Below are positions 16,133-24,675 of a DNA stretch of 64,000 bases, piece after piece (position 1 is the stretch's first letter; every line of letters starts with the position of its first letter). The stretch comes from Chromatiaceae bacterium (GTDB lineage Bacteria; Pseudomonadota; Gammaproteobacteria; Chromatiales; Chromatiaceae), in the NCBI GenBank assembly GCA_024235395.1, contig JACKMK010000002.1, positions 62,001 to 126,000 on the forward strand, given 5' to 3'. The position numbers were made by a program, and so were the translations under genes. The notes beneath the pieces were generated by a model, which had not been told where the DNA came from, did no database searches, and saw nothing but the letters and a program-made list of their open reading frames with translations.

Positions 16133-16493
16133 GCCGCATTACGATACGGAGCATCACGCGAAGAAGGCGACCGGGGTCGGTGATCCGCAGTGCTTCGCGG
16201 GTGAAGCGGGTGCCGCCAAGTTCAAGGTGGGTGACCGGGTGAGGATCAGGGATCTCCCGGACGTGTTCTACACCCGCTGCCAGATCTACACGCGCGGCGC
16301 CGAAGGGGTGGTGACCGAGCTTGTCTATGAGAGCCCGGCTGCCGAGGACGAGGCCTGGGACAACACGGAGAATCCGGAATGGTTCTACAGCGTGGTGTTC
16401 AAACAGAAAGACCTGTGGCCGGAATACACCGACTACTACGAGAACGACACGCTCGAGACCGAGTTTTCCGAGCGCTGGCTTGAGCCCGCTTGA
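16125..16493 (+). CDS. scnA: Thiocyanate hydrolase alpha subunit
   Basis: 122 residues, similar in size to known ScnA. Corresponds to the C-terminal part of the nitrile hydratase beta subunit: FKVGDRVRIRDLPDVFYTR, GAEGVVTELVYESP, EWFYSVVFKQKDLWPEYTD. In nitrile hydratases this SH3-like region packs on the metal subunit. Starts inside the end of scnB and is followed 39 bp later by scnC. The order beta-alpha-gamma is that of the characterised scnBAC operon. Confidence 0.9.
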   Translation: MSKPHYDTEHHAKKATGVGDPQCFAGEAGAAKFKVGDRVRIRDLPDVFYTRCQIYTRGAEGVVTELVYESPAAEDEAWDNTENPEWFYSVVFKQKDLWPEYTDYYENDTLETEFSERWLEPA

Positions 16494-16532
16494 GACCCGG
16501 CGAACGGCAACAGAACACAAGAGGAGAGGCAA

Positions 16533-17231
16533 ATGTCCGAACACAAACCCGCGCCGATGGTCGACGAGGTCAGCGACTTCGAAATCCTCGAGATGGCCGT
16601 CCGCGAACTGGCAATCGAGAAAGGGCTGTTCAGTGCCGAGGATCACCGGCGTTGGACCGAATACGTCCACACCCTGGGTCCGCTGCCGGCGGCGCGTCTT
16701 GTGGCCAAGGCCTGGCTGGACCCCGAGTACAAGGAACTGGCGATCAAAGACGGCGTCAAGGCCAGCCTGGAGGTTGGTGTCGACTGGATCAACGATATGC
16801 CGACCGGGTTCGGTACGCCGAGCGACTACTGCAACCTACGCGTGCTCGCCGATACGCCGACACTGAAGCACGTCGTGGTGTGCACCCTGTGTTCCTGCTA
16901 TCCGCGGCCGATCCTCGGCCAGTCGCCGGAATGGTATCGCACGCCCAACTACCGGCGCCGGCTGGTGCGCTGGCCGCGCCAGGTGCTGGCCGAGTTCGGC
17001 CTGCAACTCGATCCCGAGATCGAGGTCCGGGTCGCCGACTCGAACCAGAAGACGCGCTACATCGTGATGCCGGTACGGCCGGAAGGCACCGAGGGTTGGA
17101 CCGAGGACCAGTTGGCCGAAATCGTCACGCGTGATTGCCTGATCGGCGTGGCCGTGCCCAAGCCCGGTGTCACTGCTAACGCGGAGCGTCCGATACGTCC
17201 GGCGGTCCACCCGGTTGAGCACGGTCATTGA
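16533..17231 (+). CDS. scnC: Thiocyanate hydrolase gamma subunit (cobalt site)
   Basis: 232 residues, homologous to the nitrile hydratase alpha subunit. The metal-binding signature VCTLCSCYPR places Cys117, Cys120, Ser121 and Cys122 as ligands; the CTLC form with Thr is the cobalt-type motif, and in the known enzyme two of these cysteines are oxidised. RAP-type surroundings (LGQSPEWYRTPNYRRR) are conserved. AAGAGGAG precedes the ATG. It is the catalytic subunit for thiocyanate hydrolysis to COS and ammonia. Confidence 0.95.
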   Translation: MSEHKPAPMVDEVSDFEILEMAVRELAIEKGLFSAEDHRRWTEYVHTLGPLPAARLVAKAWLDPEYKELAIKDGVKASLEVGVDWINDMPTGFGTPSDYCNLRVLADTPTLKHVVVCTLCSCYPRPILGQSPEWYRTPNYRRRLVRWPRQVLAEFGLQLDPEIEVRVADSNQKTRYIVMPVRPEGTEGWTEDQLAEIVTRDCLIGVAVPKPGVTANAERPIRPAVHPVEHGH

Positions 17232-17242
17232 GGAGAGCGTCG

Positions 17243-17629
17243 ATGAGTTCAACGGAAAAGATGTTTCCCGAGAATCGAAAGTTGCCGGACCTCGATACCG
17301 CACCGATCTCCATCTTGGAGAAGGTGCGGGTCGAAGGCCGGGTCTGGAGTGATCTGTGTGACCAGTATGGCGTGACCAACCCCGATCCTCCGTGGAAGGT
17401 GAATCTCGAGAGCACCTGTGACGCCCTGGCCGAAGAGGCATGCGCCTTGCCGGTACTCGAGCGCCGCTGGGAGGAAGACGAACTGTCGGAGTCTTTGTAT
17501 GCCGACGTGCCGTTCCCGGAGCGGCAGTTGCTTGCGCTGGCACATTCAATGATCCGGCGCGGGATCTTCGACGAGGAAGAGTTGTCGCAGCGGATGCAGC
17601 AGGTTCACGACCGTCTGAATATGGTCTAA
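17243..17629 (+). CDS. P15K-like thiocyanate hydrolase activator
   Basis: 128 residues, acidic. Resembles the N-terminal/activator-type part of nitrile hydratase accessory proteins: VRVEGRVWSDLCDQYGVTN, PVLERRWEEDELSESLYAD, PFPERQLLALAHSMIRRGIF. In T. thioparus the small gene after scnC (P15K) is needed to load cobalt into the gamma subunit; position and size match here. GAGGAG precedes the ATG at 17243, 11 bp after scnC. Cobalt chaperone role is inferred from that system. Confidence 0.8.
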   Translation: MSSTEKMFPENRKLPDLDTAPISILEKVRVEGRVWSDLCDQYGVTNPDPPWKVNLESTCDALAEEACALPVLERRWEEDELSESLYADVPFPERQLLALAHSMIRRGIFDEEELSQRMQQVHDRLNMV

Positions 17630-17648
17630 CTAGCTGGGGTATGTGCAG

Positions 17649-18482
17649 ATGTCGATACGTGGAGTCCGCATCTCGATCAAGGATCTGAGTCACCGGTACA
17701 CGCCGAGGAGTCCGATCACGTTCGACAACGTGAATCTCGAATCACCACCCGGCGAGGTGCTGGCGATTATCGGCCGGTCGGGATGCGGTAAGTCGACGCT
17801 GTTGCATATCCTGGCCGGGTTGCTGCACTCAACCTCCGGCAAAGTCCTGCTCGACGAAGAGCCGGTCGAGAAACCGTCGCCACGTTGGGTGATGATGTTT
17901 CAGGCGCCACACCTGTTTCCCTGGATGCAGGTAAGCCAGAACGTCGGTACCGGCCTGCGGTTTGCCGGGTGGAAAGAGGCCAAGATCGCCGAACGCGTCA
18001 ACGAGGCGCTGGAACTCGTCGACCTGCAGGAGTATGCCGACAACAACACCCAGGATCTCTCCGGAGGCCAACAGCAGCGCGTCGCCCTGGCGCGCTCGCT
18101 GGTGATGGAGCCGGAGCTGCTGCTGCTCGATGAGCCGTTTTCAGCACTTGATGCGTTCACCCGCGCCGCGCTGCAGCGCGACGTGCGGTCGATCGCGAAG
18201 CGGCTCGGATTCAACGTGGTGATCGTCACGCACGATATCGACGAGGCCGTCATCATGGCCGACCGTGCCGTGATCATGGCCGGTAGCCCAGGCAAGATCG
18301 TTCACGAACTCGAGGTGGACCTCGAGGACCCGCGCGACCGACAAGACCCGGCCGTTCAGGCGATGCGCGCACGCCTCATGGAAGCCTTCCAGGACGCGGC
18401 CCAAGCGAAGTCCAATGGCGCCGGCGACTCATCCGGCGATGAAGTTGTGCCCGAACCCAAACCACACCTGGTCAAGCGATAA
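17649..18482 (+). CDS. ABC transporter ATP-binding protein (NitT/TauT type)
   Basis: 277 residues. Walker A GRSGCGKST (about 41-49), Q-loop MMFQAPHLFPW, signature LSGGQQQRVALARSL, Walker B LLLLDEPFSALD, and the H-loop VTHDIDEAV are all intact. Energises uptake with the binding protein and two permeases downstream. The family moves small anions such as nitrate, sulfonates, bicarbonate and cyanate; in this operon thiocyanate or cyanate is the likely cargo (inference). ATG at 17649 fits the GGGG at 17636-17639; a GTG at 17643 is less well placed. Confidence 0.9.
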   Translation: MSIRGVRISIKDLSHRYTPRSPITFDNVNLESPPGEVLAIIGRSGCGKSTLLHILAGLLHSTSGKVLLDEEPVEKPSPRWVMMFQAPHLFPWMQVSQNVGTGLRFAGWKEAKIAERVNEALELVDLQEYADNNTQDLSGGQQQRVALARSLVMEPELLLLDEPFSALDAFTRAALQRDVRSIAKRLGFNVVIVTHDIDEAVIMADRAVIMAGSPGKIVHELEVDLEDPRDRQDPAVQAMRARLMEAFQDAAQAKSNGAGDSSGDEVVPEPKPHLVKR

Positions 18483-18535
18483 GCCTGACCCTGCGCCGGT
18501 TCGGGCAACCGACCGGTCGGAGGAGGAAAGCGACA

Positions 18536-19834
18536 ATGAAGAATCTGCTGACGGACTACAAGAAGCACGAAGGTGGTATCGACGATCCCGGACTCGCCCT
18601 GGATATCGATCCGCTGTTCAGCGGCGTATTGGGCACCGGCGTCAGCCGGCGCGATTTCCTGGCGACCGGCGGCAGCCTCGCCGCAGCGCTCGGTGGACTT
18701 GTACCCTCGGCCGCGACCTTCGCGGCAGAAAAGAAATTCAATCCGGTCGTGAAGATCGGCTACATCCCCATTACCGATGCGGCGGCGCTGTTGGTCGCGC
18801 ACGAACTCGGCTTTTTCAAGAAGGAAGGCATCGAGTCGGAGCGTCCGACACTGATCCGTGGCTGGTCCCCGCTGGTCGAGGCGTTCGCATCGCACCGTTT
18901 CAATCTGACCCACATGCTGATCCCGATCCCGATCTGGATGCGCTACAACAACAAGTTCCCGATGAAGATCACGGCCTGGGACCACACCAATGGTTCGGCG
19001 ATCGTGGTGCACAAGAACAGCGGGATCAATTCACCGAAGGACTTCGGTGGCAAGCAGTTTGCGGTTCCCTACTGGTATTCGATCCACAACATCGTTTCGC
19101 AGAAGATCATGCGGGATGCGGGCATCAAGCCCGTGATCAAGCCGCAGTCGGCAGAGCTGGCGCCGGATGAGTGCAACTTCCTGGTGCTCAACCCGCCGGA
19201 CATGCCGCCTGCGCTGGCCGCCAAATCGATCGACGGTTACTGTGTCGCCGAACCGTTCAACGCGCTGGGCGAGCTCAAGGCCGGCGGCAAGGTGTTGCGT
19301 TTCACCGGCGATGTTTGGAAGGGCCATCCCTGCTGCGTGGTGGTCATGCACGAAGCCGATGCGATGGACCCGGATCGTGCGGCCTGGGCGCAGGGCGTAC
19401 ACAACGCGATCATCGCTGCACAGATCCACCTGGCGGAGAACCGCGAGGAGATGGCCGAGATGCTTTCGCGGGACGGCAAGAAGTATCTCCCGTTCCCGAA
19501 AGCGGTGGTCGAGCGCGCGATGCTGTTCTATGACCCGGCCTATTACAACAATCCGATGGCGATCAAACACCCGGAGTGGGGAATGGACCGGATCAACTTC
19601 CAGAGTTGGCCGTATCGCTCCGCCACCGAGCTGGTCGTCAGCGATCTCAAGAAGTCGGTGATCACCGGCGATGCCGGGTTCCTCGATACGCTCACCCCGG
19701 AATTCGTCGCCAACGATCTGGTGAACTACGACTACGTGCGCAAATCCCTCGAGGCGAATCCGGCATGGCGCAACGACCCGAGTGTGCCGAAGGGTGACGA
19801 CCCGTACAACCGCGTGGAGGTGGTGGAGCTATGA
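18536..19834 (+). CDS. ABC transporter substrate-binding protein, Tat-exported
   Basis: 432 residues. A twin-arginine signal (SRRDFLATGGSLAAALGG, RR about 38-39) follows an unusually long N-terminal region of about 36 residues. The mature part has the NMT1/SsuA-like fold: VKIGYIPITDAAALLVAHEL, FFKKEGIE, FAVPYWYSIHNIV, DGYCVAEPFNALGE. This is the nitrate/cyanate/thiocyanate-type binding-protein family; Tat export means it folds before secretion. GGAGGAGG ribosome-binding site. Its last 4 bp overlap the permease start. Confidence 0.9.
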   Translation: MKNLLTDYKKHEGGIDDPGLALDIDPLFSGVLGTGVSRRDFLATGGSLAAALGGLVPSAATFAAEKKFNPVVKIGYIPITDAAALLVAHELGFFKKEGIESERPTLIRGWSPLVEAFASHRFNLTHMLIPIPIWMRYNNKFPMKITAWDHTNGSAIVVHKNSGINSPKDFGGKQFAVPYWYSIHNIVSQKIMRDAGIKPVIKPQSAELAPDECNFLVLNPPDMPPALAAKSIDGYCVAEPFNALGELKAGGKVLRFTGDVWKGHPCCVVVMHEADAMDPDRAAWAQGVHNAIIAAQIHLAENREEMAEMLSRDGKKYLPFPKAVVERAMLFYDPAYYNNPMAIKHPEWGMDRINFQSWPYRSATELVVSDLKKSVITGDAGFLDTLTPEFVANDLVNYDYVRKSLEANPAWRNDPSVPKGDDPYNRVEVVEL

Positions 19835-20655
19835 GCAACGGCGCCGTACCCGCTGGAGGGATCCAAGAAACGGGATCATCCCGTGTCCTGGCGTCCACGG
19901 GACGGCGCCTCGCCAACTTCTTTGGTGGGTTGGCGATTCTGCTGGCGGTCTGGTGGATTGGGGCCTATTTCATCGCCGCCAATCCGAAGACGGAAAGCTT
20001 TGCCTCGTTCGGGCCGGTGCCGACTTTCCAGGCGTTCCCGGTGCTCTGGGAGGAAGGCAAGATCCAGAAAGCGGTGGCCGCGAGCGGTTTCCGACTGGGA
20101 TCGGGATTGGCGATCGCGATCATCATCGGCGTGCCGATCGGCATCCTGATGGGGCGCAGCAAGCGGTTTCGTGAACTGAGCAACTCGCCGTTCCAGTTTC
20201 TGCGCATGATCAGCCCGCTGTCATGGATGCCGCTGGCGGTCCTGGTGTTCGCGACGTGGAATGGTTCGATCATCTTCCTGATCGCGATGGCCTCGGTCTG
20301 GCCGGTGGCGTTCTCGACCGCGGCTGGACTCGCGAAAGTGGATCCGGCCTGGTTCAAGGTGGCTCGGAACCTGGGGGCCAAGCCGCTGGACATGCTCACC
20401 AAGATCATCCTGCCGGCCATCAGCTATGACGTGTTCACCGGTATACGCCTGGCGCTCGGTGTCGCGTGGATCGTGCTGGTGCCCGCCGAATACCTCGGGG
20501 TCACTTCGGGGCTGGGGTATTCGATCGAAGATGCGCGCGAGACACTGTCTTACAACCATCTGACGGCGATCGTGCTGGTGATCGGAATCATCGGCTACGC
20601 ACTCGACAGCATATGCGTGCTGTTGATCAAGCACTTCAGCTGGGAGCGCAAGTAA
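19831..20655 (+). CDS. ABC transporter permease 1 (NitT/TauT type)
   Basis: 274 residues with about six membrane helices and the BPD_transp_1 domain. The EAA-like cytoplasmic loop is GLAKVDPAWFKVARNLGAKP. ATG overlaps the binding-protein stop (ATGA). It is a clear paralogue of the next permease; both share RFRELSNSPFQ and GYSIEDARETLSYNHL-type ends, so the importer is probably a heterodimer. Confidence 0.9.
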   Translation: MSNGAVPAGGIQETGSSRVLASTGRRLANFFGGLAILLAVWWIGAYFIAANPKTESFASFGPVPTFQAFPVLWEEGKIQKAVAASGFRLGSGLAIAIIIGVPIGILMGRSKRFRELSNSPFQFLRMISPLSWMPLAVLVFATWNGSIIFLIAMASVWPVAFSTAAGLAKVDPAWFKVARNLGAKPLDMLTKIILPAISYDVFTGIRLALGVAWIVLVPAEYLGVTSGLGYSIEDARETLSYNHLTAIVLVIGIIGYALDSICVLLIKHFSWERK

Positions 20656-20748
20656 ATGAGGCGTTCCGCGACTGATTGTTTTGGCGACGCACAGCGTTTG
20701 GGATGCAACGCGCTGTGGGCCACGACGGTACCTGAGACGGGGCGGTAG

Positions 20749-21597
20749 ATGAGCGTCAACAACACGTCGTCAATGGTCGTAGCCTGCACCGCCAGGGTGT
20801 ATGGCGCCGTATCGGCGGGGGTCGCGCACTCGACGCGTGGCCTGACGAATTTCTTCGGTGGCCTGGCCATTCTGTTTGTACTTTGGTGGATCGGCATCGC
20901 TGCAATCACGCTCGATCCCGAAATGGAGCATTTCGCCGACTTCGGGCCTATACCCGCATTCAAGGCCATCGGCTACATGTGGGAAGAGGGCACCATACAG
21001 AGTGCCGTGGTCGCCAGCGGTTACCGACTGGGACTCGGCCTGCTGATCGCGATCGGTATCGGTGTGCCGCTCGGCATTCTGATCGGGCGCAGTCGACGTT
21101 TCCGGGAGCTGAGCAACTCACCTTTCCAGCTGTTGCGCATGATCAGTCCCCTTTCCTGGGAACCGATCGCGGTGATCGTGTTCGTCACCTGGGACCAGGC
21201 GATCATCTTCCTGATTTCCATCGCGTCGGTCTGGCCGGTCGCGTTCGCCACGGCGGCCGGTCTGGCGAAGGTCGACCCGGCGTGGTTCAAGGTTGCGCGT
21301 AACCTTGGCGCCAAACCTTGGCAGCTGGTCACCAAGATCATCGTCCCTGCGATCACGTTCGACGTCCTTACCGGCATACGCCTGGCGCTCGGGGTCGCGT
21401 GGATCGTGCTGGTGCCGGCGGAGTTCCTTGGTGTCCATTCCGGCTTGGGCTATTCGATCGAAGATGCACGCGAGACCCTGTCTTACGACCATCTGATGGG
21501 GATGGTCCTGGTGATCGGTGTGATCGGCTATGTCCTCGATAGCGCCTGCGTGCTGCTGATCAAGCGTTTCAGCTGGCACCGCGGACAGACAGCCTGA
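20749..21597 (+). CDS. ABC transporter permease 2 (NitT/TauT type)
   Basis: 282 residues, paralogue of the preceding permease with the same loop (GLAKVDPAWFKVARNLGAKP) and C-terminus ending FSWHRGQTA. Separated by 93 bp without a gene. A tandem duplication that produced a two-permease importer is likely. Weak ribosome-binding site (GGGGCGG) before the ATG. Partner of the ATPase at 17649 and the binding protein at 18536. Confidence 0.9.
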   Translation: MSVNNTSSMVVACTARVYGAVSAGVAHSTRGLTNFFGGLAILFVLWWIGIAAITLDPEMEHFADFGPIPAFKAIGYMWEEGTIQSAVVASGYRLGLGLLIAIGIGVPLGILIGRSRRFRELSNSPFQLLRMISPLSWEPIAVIVFVTWDQAIIFLISIASVWPVAFATAAGLAKVDPAWFKVARNLGAKPWQLVTKIIVPAITFDVLTGIRLALGVAWIVLVPAEFLGVHSGLGYSIEDARETLSYDHLMGMVLVIGVIGYVLDSACVLLIKRFSWHRGQTA

Positions 21598-21715
21598 ACC
21601 CAGCCCGCAGGGGCATTCGGAGATGTGCTGGGTGGGTGATGCGGTTCGCCCCCGTCGTTGTGTGCAGTGACCCGGGCAGAAGAGGAGATACCAAACGGGG
21701 AACAAGGAGACCGTG

Positions 21716-21982
21716 ATGTCAGAGTCGCGATTTACCGAAGCGGAGATCAGCGCGGTACTGCAGGAAGCCGAAAACGGGGCGGCACTCGACGAGCTTTGTC
21801 GCAGGCACGGGATTTCGGAAGCGACACTGGTTGAATGGCGCGCCAATCGCGGAAATGCGGCGGTATCGCAGGAACGCAGACTCAAGGAGTTGGAAGAGGA
21901 AAACCAGAGACTGCGATCGTTGGTCGCGGATCTGACGTTGCGCAACGAGGCGCTGAAAAACGTGATGTCCAAGAAGTGGTAG
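21716..21982 (+). CDS. Isolated IS3-type OrfA-like helix-turn-helix protein
   Basis: 88 residues, full-length like OrfA of IS3 elements: SRFTEAEISAVLQEAENGAA, ELCRRHGISEATLVEWRA, then a leucine-zipper-like KELEEENQRLRSLVADL ending ALKNVMSKKW. No OrfB integrase follows, no frameshift window, and no terminal inverted repeats were seen; the next gene is DsrE with normal spacing. AAGGAG lies six bases before the ATG. Either an IS remnant or a recruited DNA-binding protein. Confidence 0.8.
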   Translation: MSESRFTEAEISAVLQEAENGAALDELCRRHGISEATLVEWRANRGNAAVSQERRLKELEEENQRLRSLVADLTLRNEALKNVMSKKW

Positions 21983-22025
21983 GTCGCGCCCGAATCGGAC
22001 CTGCAGCAAACGAGGCAACGAAAGC

Positions 22026-22418
22026 ATGGCTCAGCAGTTAAACATTGTCTGTGTATCAGGAACCCGCGAGAAACTTCAGATGGCAGCGATGATTGCCTCT
22101 GTCGCGGCTGCAACCGGCGACGAGGTATCCGTCTTTTTCTCGATGAACGCGCTGCCACATTTCATCAAGGGCAACGATCAGGCGGCTCCCGTAGAGGGCG
22201 AGTTCGGTGCCCTGATGGACCGTACACAGGGTGTGCCGCCGTTCAAGCAACTATTCAAGCAGGCCGCGGAGCTCGGCGATGCAAAACTCTTACCGTGTTC
22301 GATGGCGGTGGATCTGCTGCAGGTCGCGGAAGATCAACTCGAACCGGAACTCGGTCCGCCGACCGGCCTGACGCGCTTCCTGAGCGATGCCGAAGGCGGG
22401 CAGCTTCTGACGTTCTGA
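22026..22418 (+). CDS. DsrE-family sulfurtransferase-like protein
   Basis: 130 residues of the DsrE/DsrF-like fold: LNIVCVSGTREKLQMAAMIA, a hydrophobic core, and a conserved cysteine in AKLLPCSMAVDLL (about residue 97). Family members carry persulfide sulfur in the cytoplasm. Forms a set with the TusA-like, SQR-like and DUF1641 genes that follow, a combination known in sulfur oxidisers. Confidence 0.85.
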   Translation: MAQQLNIVCVSGTREKLQMAAMIASVAAATGDEVSVFFSMNALPHFIKGNDQAAPVEGEFGALMDRTQGVPPFKQLFKQAAELGDAKLLPCSMAVDLLQVAEDQLEPELGPPTGLTRFLSDAEGGQLLTF

Positions 22419-22462
22419 ACGTTTGACGCGGGCAAAACCCCGGTTCGAAGAGGAACAAGACA

Positions 22463-22693
22463 ATGAGTGAAAGTAAGGTCGTCGATGCGCGCAACACGTT
22501 CTGCCCGGGCCCGTTGATGGAATTGATCACCTACATGAAGCAGGCCAGCGTCGGTGATACGTTGGAGCTGCTGTCGACCGACGAGGGCACGGCGGCCGAT
22601 GTCCCGGAGTGGGTCGCGAAGGTGGGCCATGAACTGATCAGCAATGAAAAGGTCGAGGGGGTCTGGCATGTCAAAGTCCGCAAGGCGAAATAA
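22463..22693 (+). CDS. TusA-like sulfur carrier protein
   Basis: 76 residues. Conserved CPGP motif (residues 14-17 in DARNTFCPGPLMELI) with the sulfur-carrying cysteine, and the TusA fold (DTLELLSTDEGTAADVPEW). Transfers sulfane sulfur between DsrE-type proteins and acceptors. GAGGA precedes the ATG; 44 bp after the DsrE-like gene and 75 bp before the SQR-like gene. Confidence 0.9.
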   Translation: MSESKVVDARNTFCPGPLMELITYMKQASVGDTLELLSTDEGTAADVPEWVAKVGHELISNEKVEGVWHVKVRKAK

Positions 22694-22768
22694 CGCCTCG
22701 ACGGCGGTGCCGGCGGGCATTCACCAGGTCGATCTGATCGCAGGACTCTATCCTCGGAGGAAGCGCCA

Positions 22769-23902
22769 ATGAGAATTCTGATAGTGGGAGGCGGCACCGG
22801 CGGCACCATCGTTGGCAACAACCTCGCGCGACGACTCGCTGGTGAGATTCGGGAAAAGAAGGTGCGGATCACGATGCTGTCGGCATCGGACAAGCACATG
22901 TATCAACCAGGGCTCTTGTACGTCGCTTTCGGCCAGATGATGCCCGACGAGCTGTACCGCAAACAAGCCAGCCTGCTCGAATCCTGTATAGAGTTCCATG
23001 TCGATCCGGTGGAAGAGTTCCAGCTCGACCGGAACCAGGTCAAGACCAAGAGTGGCAAGACTCACGCCTACGATATCCTCGTGATCGCGACCGGGTCGCG
23101 CATCGTGCCAGAGGAGATACCGGGGTTGTCGGAAGGATCCGAGACCTTCTATTCCGAGAAAGGCGCAGTGCAGATGTACAAGCGACTGCGCGAGTTTCAG
23201 GGCGGGACCATTGCGATCGTCGTGGGCGTGCCGCATAAATGCCCGATCGCACCGGTCGAGGTGACCTTCTCGCTGCACGACTACTTCAAGGCGCGTGGTA
23301 TCCGCGACAAGGTGCATATCAAGTACCACTACCCAATCGGACGCATCCATACGATCGCGAACGTCGCGACCTGGGCCAAGCCCGAGTTCGATCGCATGGG
23401 CATCGAGTACGAGACATTGTTCAACGTCAAGGAGGTCGACGTGGAGAACAAGGTCGTGCACAGCGAAGAGGGTACCGAGACCAAGTATGATCTGCTGATC
23501 TCGATCCCGCCGCATCGGGGCCAGGAAGTGATCGAGCAGGGTTCGCTCGGGACCGGCGGCTGGATTCCGACCGATCGTCACCAGCTGACGATGGAGGGTC
23601 ACGACAACGTGTACGTCGTCGGCGACACGACCAATCTGCCGGTCAGCAAGACCGGTTCGGCGGCGCACTTCGAGGCCGAGGTGATCGCCGAGAATATTTC
23701 TTCGATCGTGAAGATCGGCACGCCGGTGAAAGAGTACGACGGCAAGGTGTACTGTTTCATCGAGACGGGCCACGACAGCGCGACCTATGCGATGTTCAAC
23801 TATGAAAATCCCCCGGACCTGAAATCGCCGAACAGGTCGATGCACTGGTTCAAGATGTCGTACAACAAGATGTATTGGACCAGCGTCCGCGGTCTGCTGT
23901 AA
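22769..23902 (+). CDS. Sulfide:quinone oxidoreductase-like flavoprotein
   Basis: 377 residues. FAD-binding GGGTGG near residues 7-12, ATGS at 108-110, and the second FAD segment NVYVVGDTTNLPVSKTG near 280-295. Cys158 (HKCPIAPVE) and Cys329 (KVYCFIE) match the two essential redox cysteines of SQR; Cys73 is a further one. Such enzymes oxidise sulfide to sulfane sulfur and reduce quinone at the membrane; the C-terminal amphipathic part (SMHWFKMSYNKMYW) fits membrane attachment. GGAGG precedes the ATG. Strictly it could be a related FAD-dependent sulfur oxidoreductase. Confidence 0.85.
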   Translation: MRILIVGGGTGGTIVGNNLARRLAGEIREKKVRITMLSASDKHMYQPGLLYVAFGQMMPDELYRKQASLLESCIEFHVDPVEEFQLDRNQVKTKSGKTHAYDILVIATGSRIVPEEIPGLSEGSETFYSEKGAVQMYKRLREFQGGTIAIVVGVPHKCPIAPVEVTFSLHDYFKARGIRDKVHIKYHYPIGRIHTIANVATWAKPEFDRMGIEYETLFNVKEVDVENKVVHSEEGTETKYDLLISIPPHRGQEVIEQGSLGTGGWIPTDRHQLTMEGHDNVYVVGDTTNLPVSKTGSAAHFEAEVIAENISSIVKIGTPVKEYDGKVYCFIETGHDSATYAMFNYENPPDLKSPNRSMHWFKMSYNKMYWTSVRGLL

Positions 23903-23915
23903 GGAGCCAAACGCC

Positions 23916-24341
23916 ATGACAACCGACACTCAAGCTGAAACCGACATGACTGTCAGTGCCGGTGATCTGGAGCAGCTCGCCGAACTGTCGTCGGTGCTCG
24001 CAGCGGCACGCGATGCCTTGTCCGACGACATGGTCAGCCGGTTGGCCTCGGCATTCAGCGAGGGGATCACACTGCTCGATCGGCTGACGCGCAACGAAGG
24101 ATTGATCCACCTGCTGCAGGAGCTCGACCGCCCCGAGAACCAGCAGTTCCTGATCAGCCTGTCCAATGCGTTTACCGAGGCGAGCCGCGATCTGGCGACT
24201 GCGCCACCGGCGTCGGGTGGCATCGGGGGGCTGCTGAAACTGGTCAGCGACCCGGGCACACAGGAGGGCCTGCGCCTGATGTCCCTGATCGGGGCCCGCC
24301 TGAGCGACAGCATGCGGGAGATGCACAGCCGCGGTGGCTGA
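23916..24341 (+). CDS. DUF1641 protein
   Basis: 141 residues, helical. The DUF1641 core is VSRLASAFSEGITLLDRLTRN, with GLLKLVSDPGTQEGLRLM. These proteins are found beside SQR-like or formate dehydrogenase genes and may be accessory subunits. AAGGAG precedes the ATG, 13 bp after the SQR-like gene. Last gene of the sulfur set. Confidence 0.85.
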   Translation: MTTDTQAETDMTVSAGDLEQLAELSSVLAAARDALSDDMVSRLASAFSEGITLLDRLTRNEGLIHLLQELDRPENQQFLISLSNAFTEASRDLATAPPASGGIGGLLKLVSDPGTQEGLRLMSLIGARLSDSMREMHSRGG

Positions 24342-24546
24342 GTCCGGGTAGGCGATTGGCCGGTTTCGCCAGCGCGCGGAACCGGGCCCGGTCTTCTCCG
24401 CCGGGTGGTGTGGCGGGCCCCGACGCCCCCTCGTACGCTGACATCATCCGAGAAGGCCGTATGCCGCGCAATCCACTGAGCCACCTCAGAAATCGGCCGC
24501 GGCCCATACCTCCTGAGGTGCTCCGGGTCGTCCTGGTCGCCATCAA

Positions 24547-24576
24547 TTGACAGCGCAGCGGAAAAAAACGAAAATT
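24547..24576 (+). promoter_or_regulatory. Promoter of tRNA-Arg
   Basis: A perfect -35 TTGACA (24547-24552), an 18-bp spacer and a weaker -10 AAAATT (24571-24576), then a GC-rich discriminator (cgcgcctcg) as at stringently controlled stable-RNA promoters. The tRNA begins 14 bp downstream. Confidence 0.55.
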
Positions 24577-24590
24577 CGCGCCTCGAATTT

Positions 24591-24667
24591 GCGCATGTAG
24601 CTCAGTTGGATAGAGTACCTGGCTACGAACCAGGCGGTCGGGAGTTCGAATCTCTCCATGCGCGCCA
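24591..24667 (+). tRNA. tRNA-Arg(ACG)
   Basis: 77-nt cloverleaf with encoded CCA (24665-24667). Acceptor GCGCATG pairs with CATGCGC; anticodon stem CCTGG/CCAGG encloses CTACGAA with anticodon ACG at 24625-24627 (A34 would be edited to inosine); T arm GGGAGTTCGAATCTCTCC. Its 3' half recurs 835 bp downstream. Confidence 0.97.
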
Positions 24668-24675
24668 TTCAAAAC

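Noticed and set aside
21716..21982. Complete IS3 insertion sequence
   Set aside because: Only the OrfA-like part is present; no OrfB, inverted repeats or target duplication were found.
22748..23929. 393-codon minus-strand frame over the SQR-like gene
   Set aside because: Shadow of a gene with FAD-binding motifs and redox cysteines.
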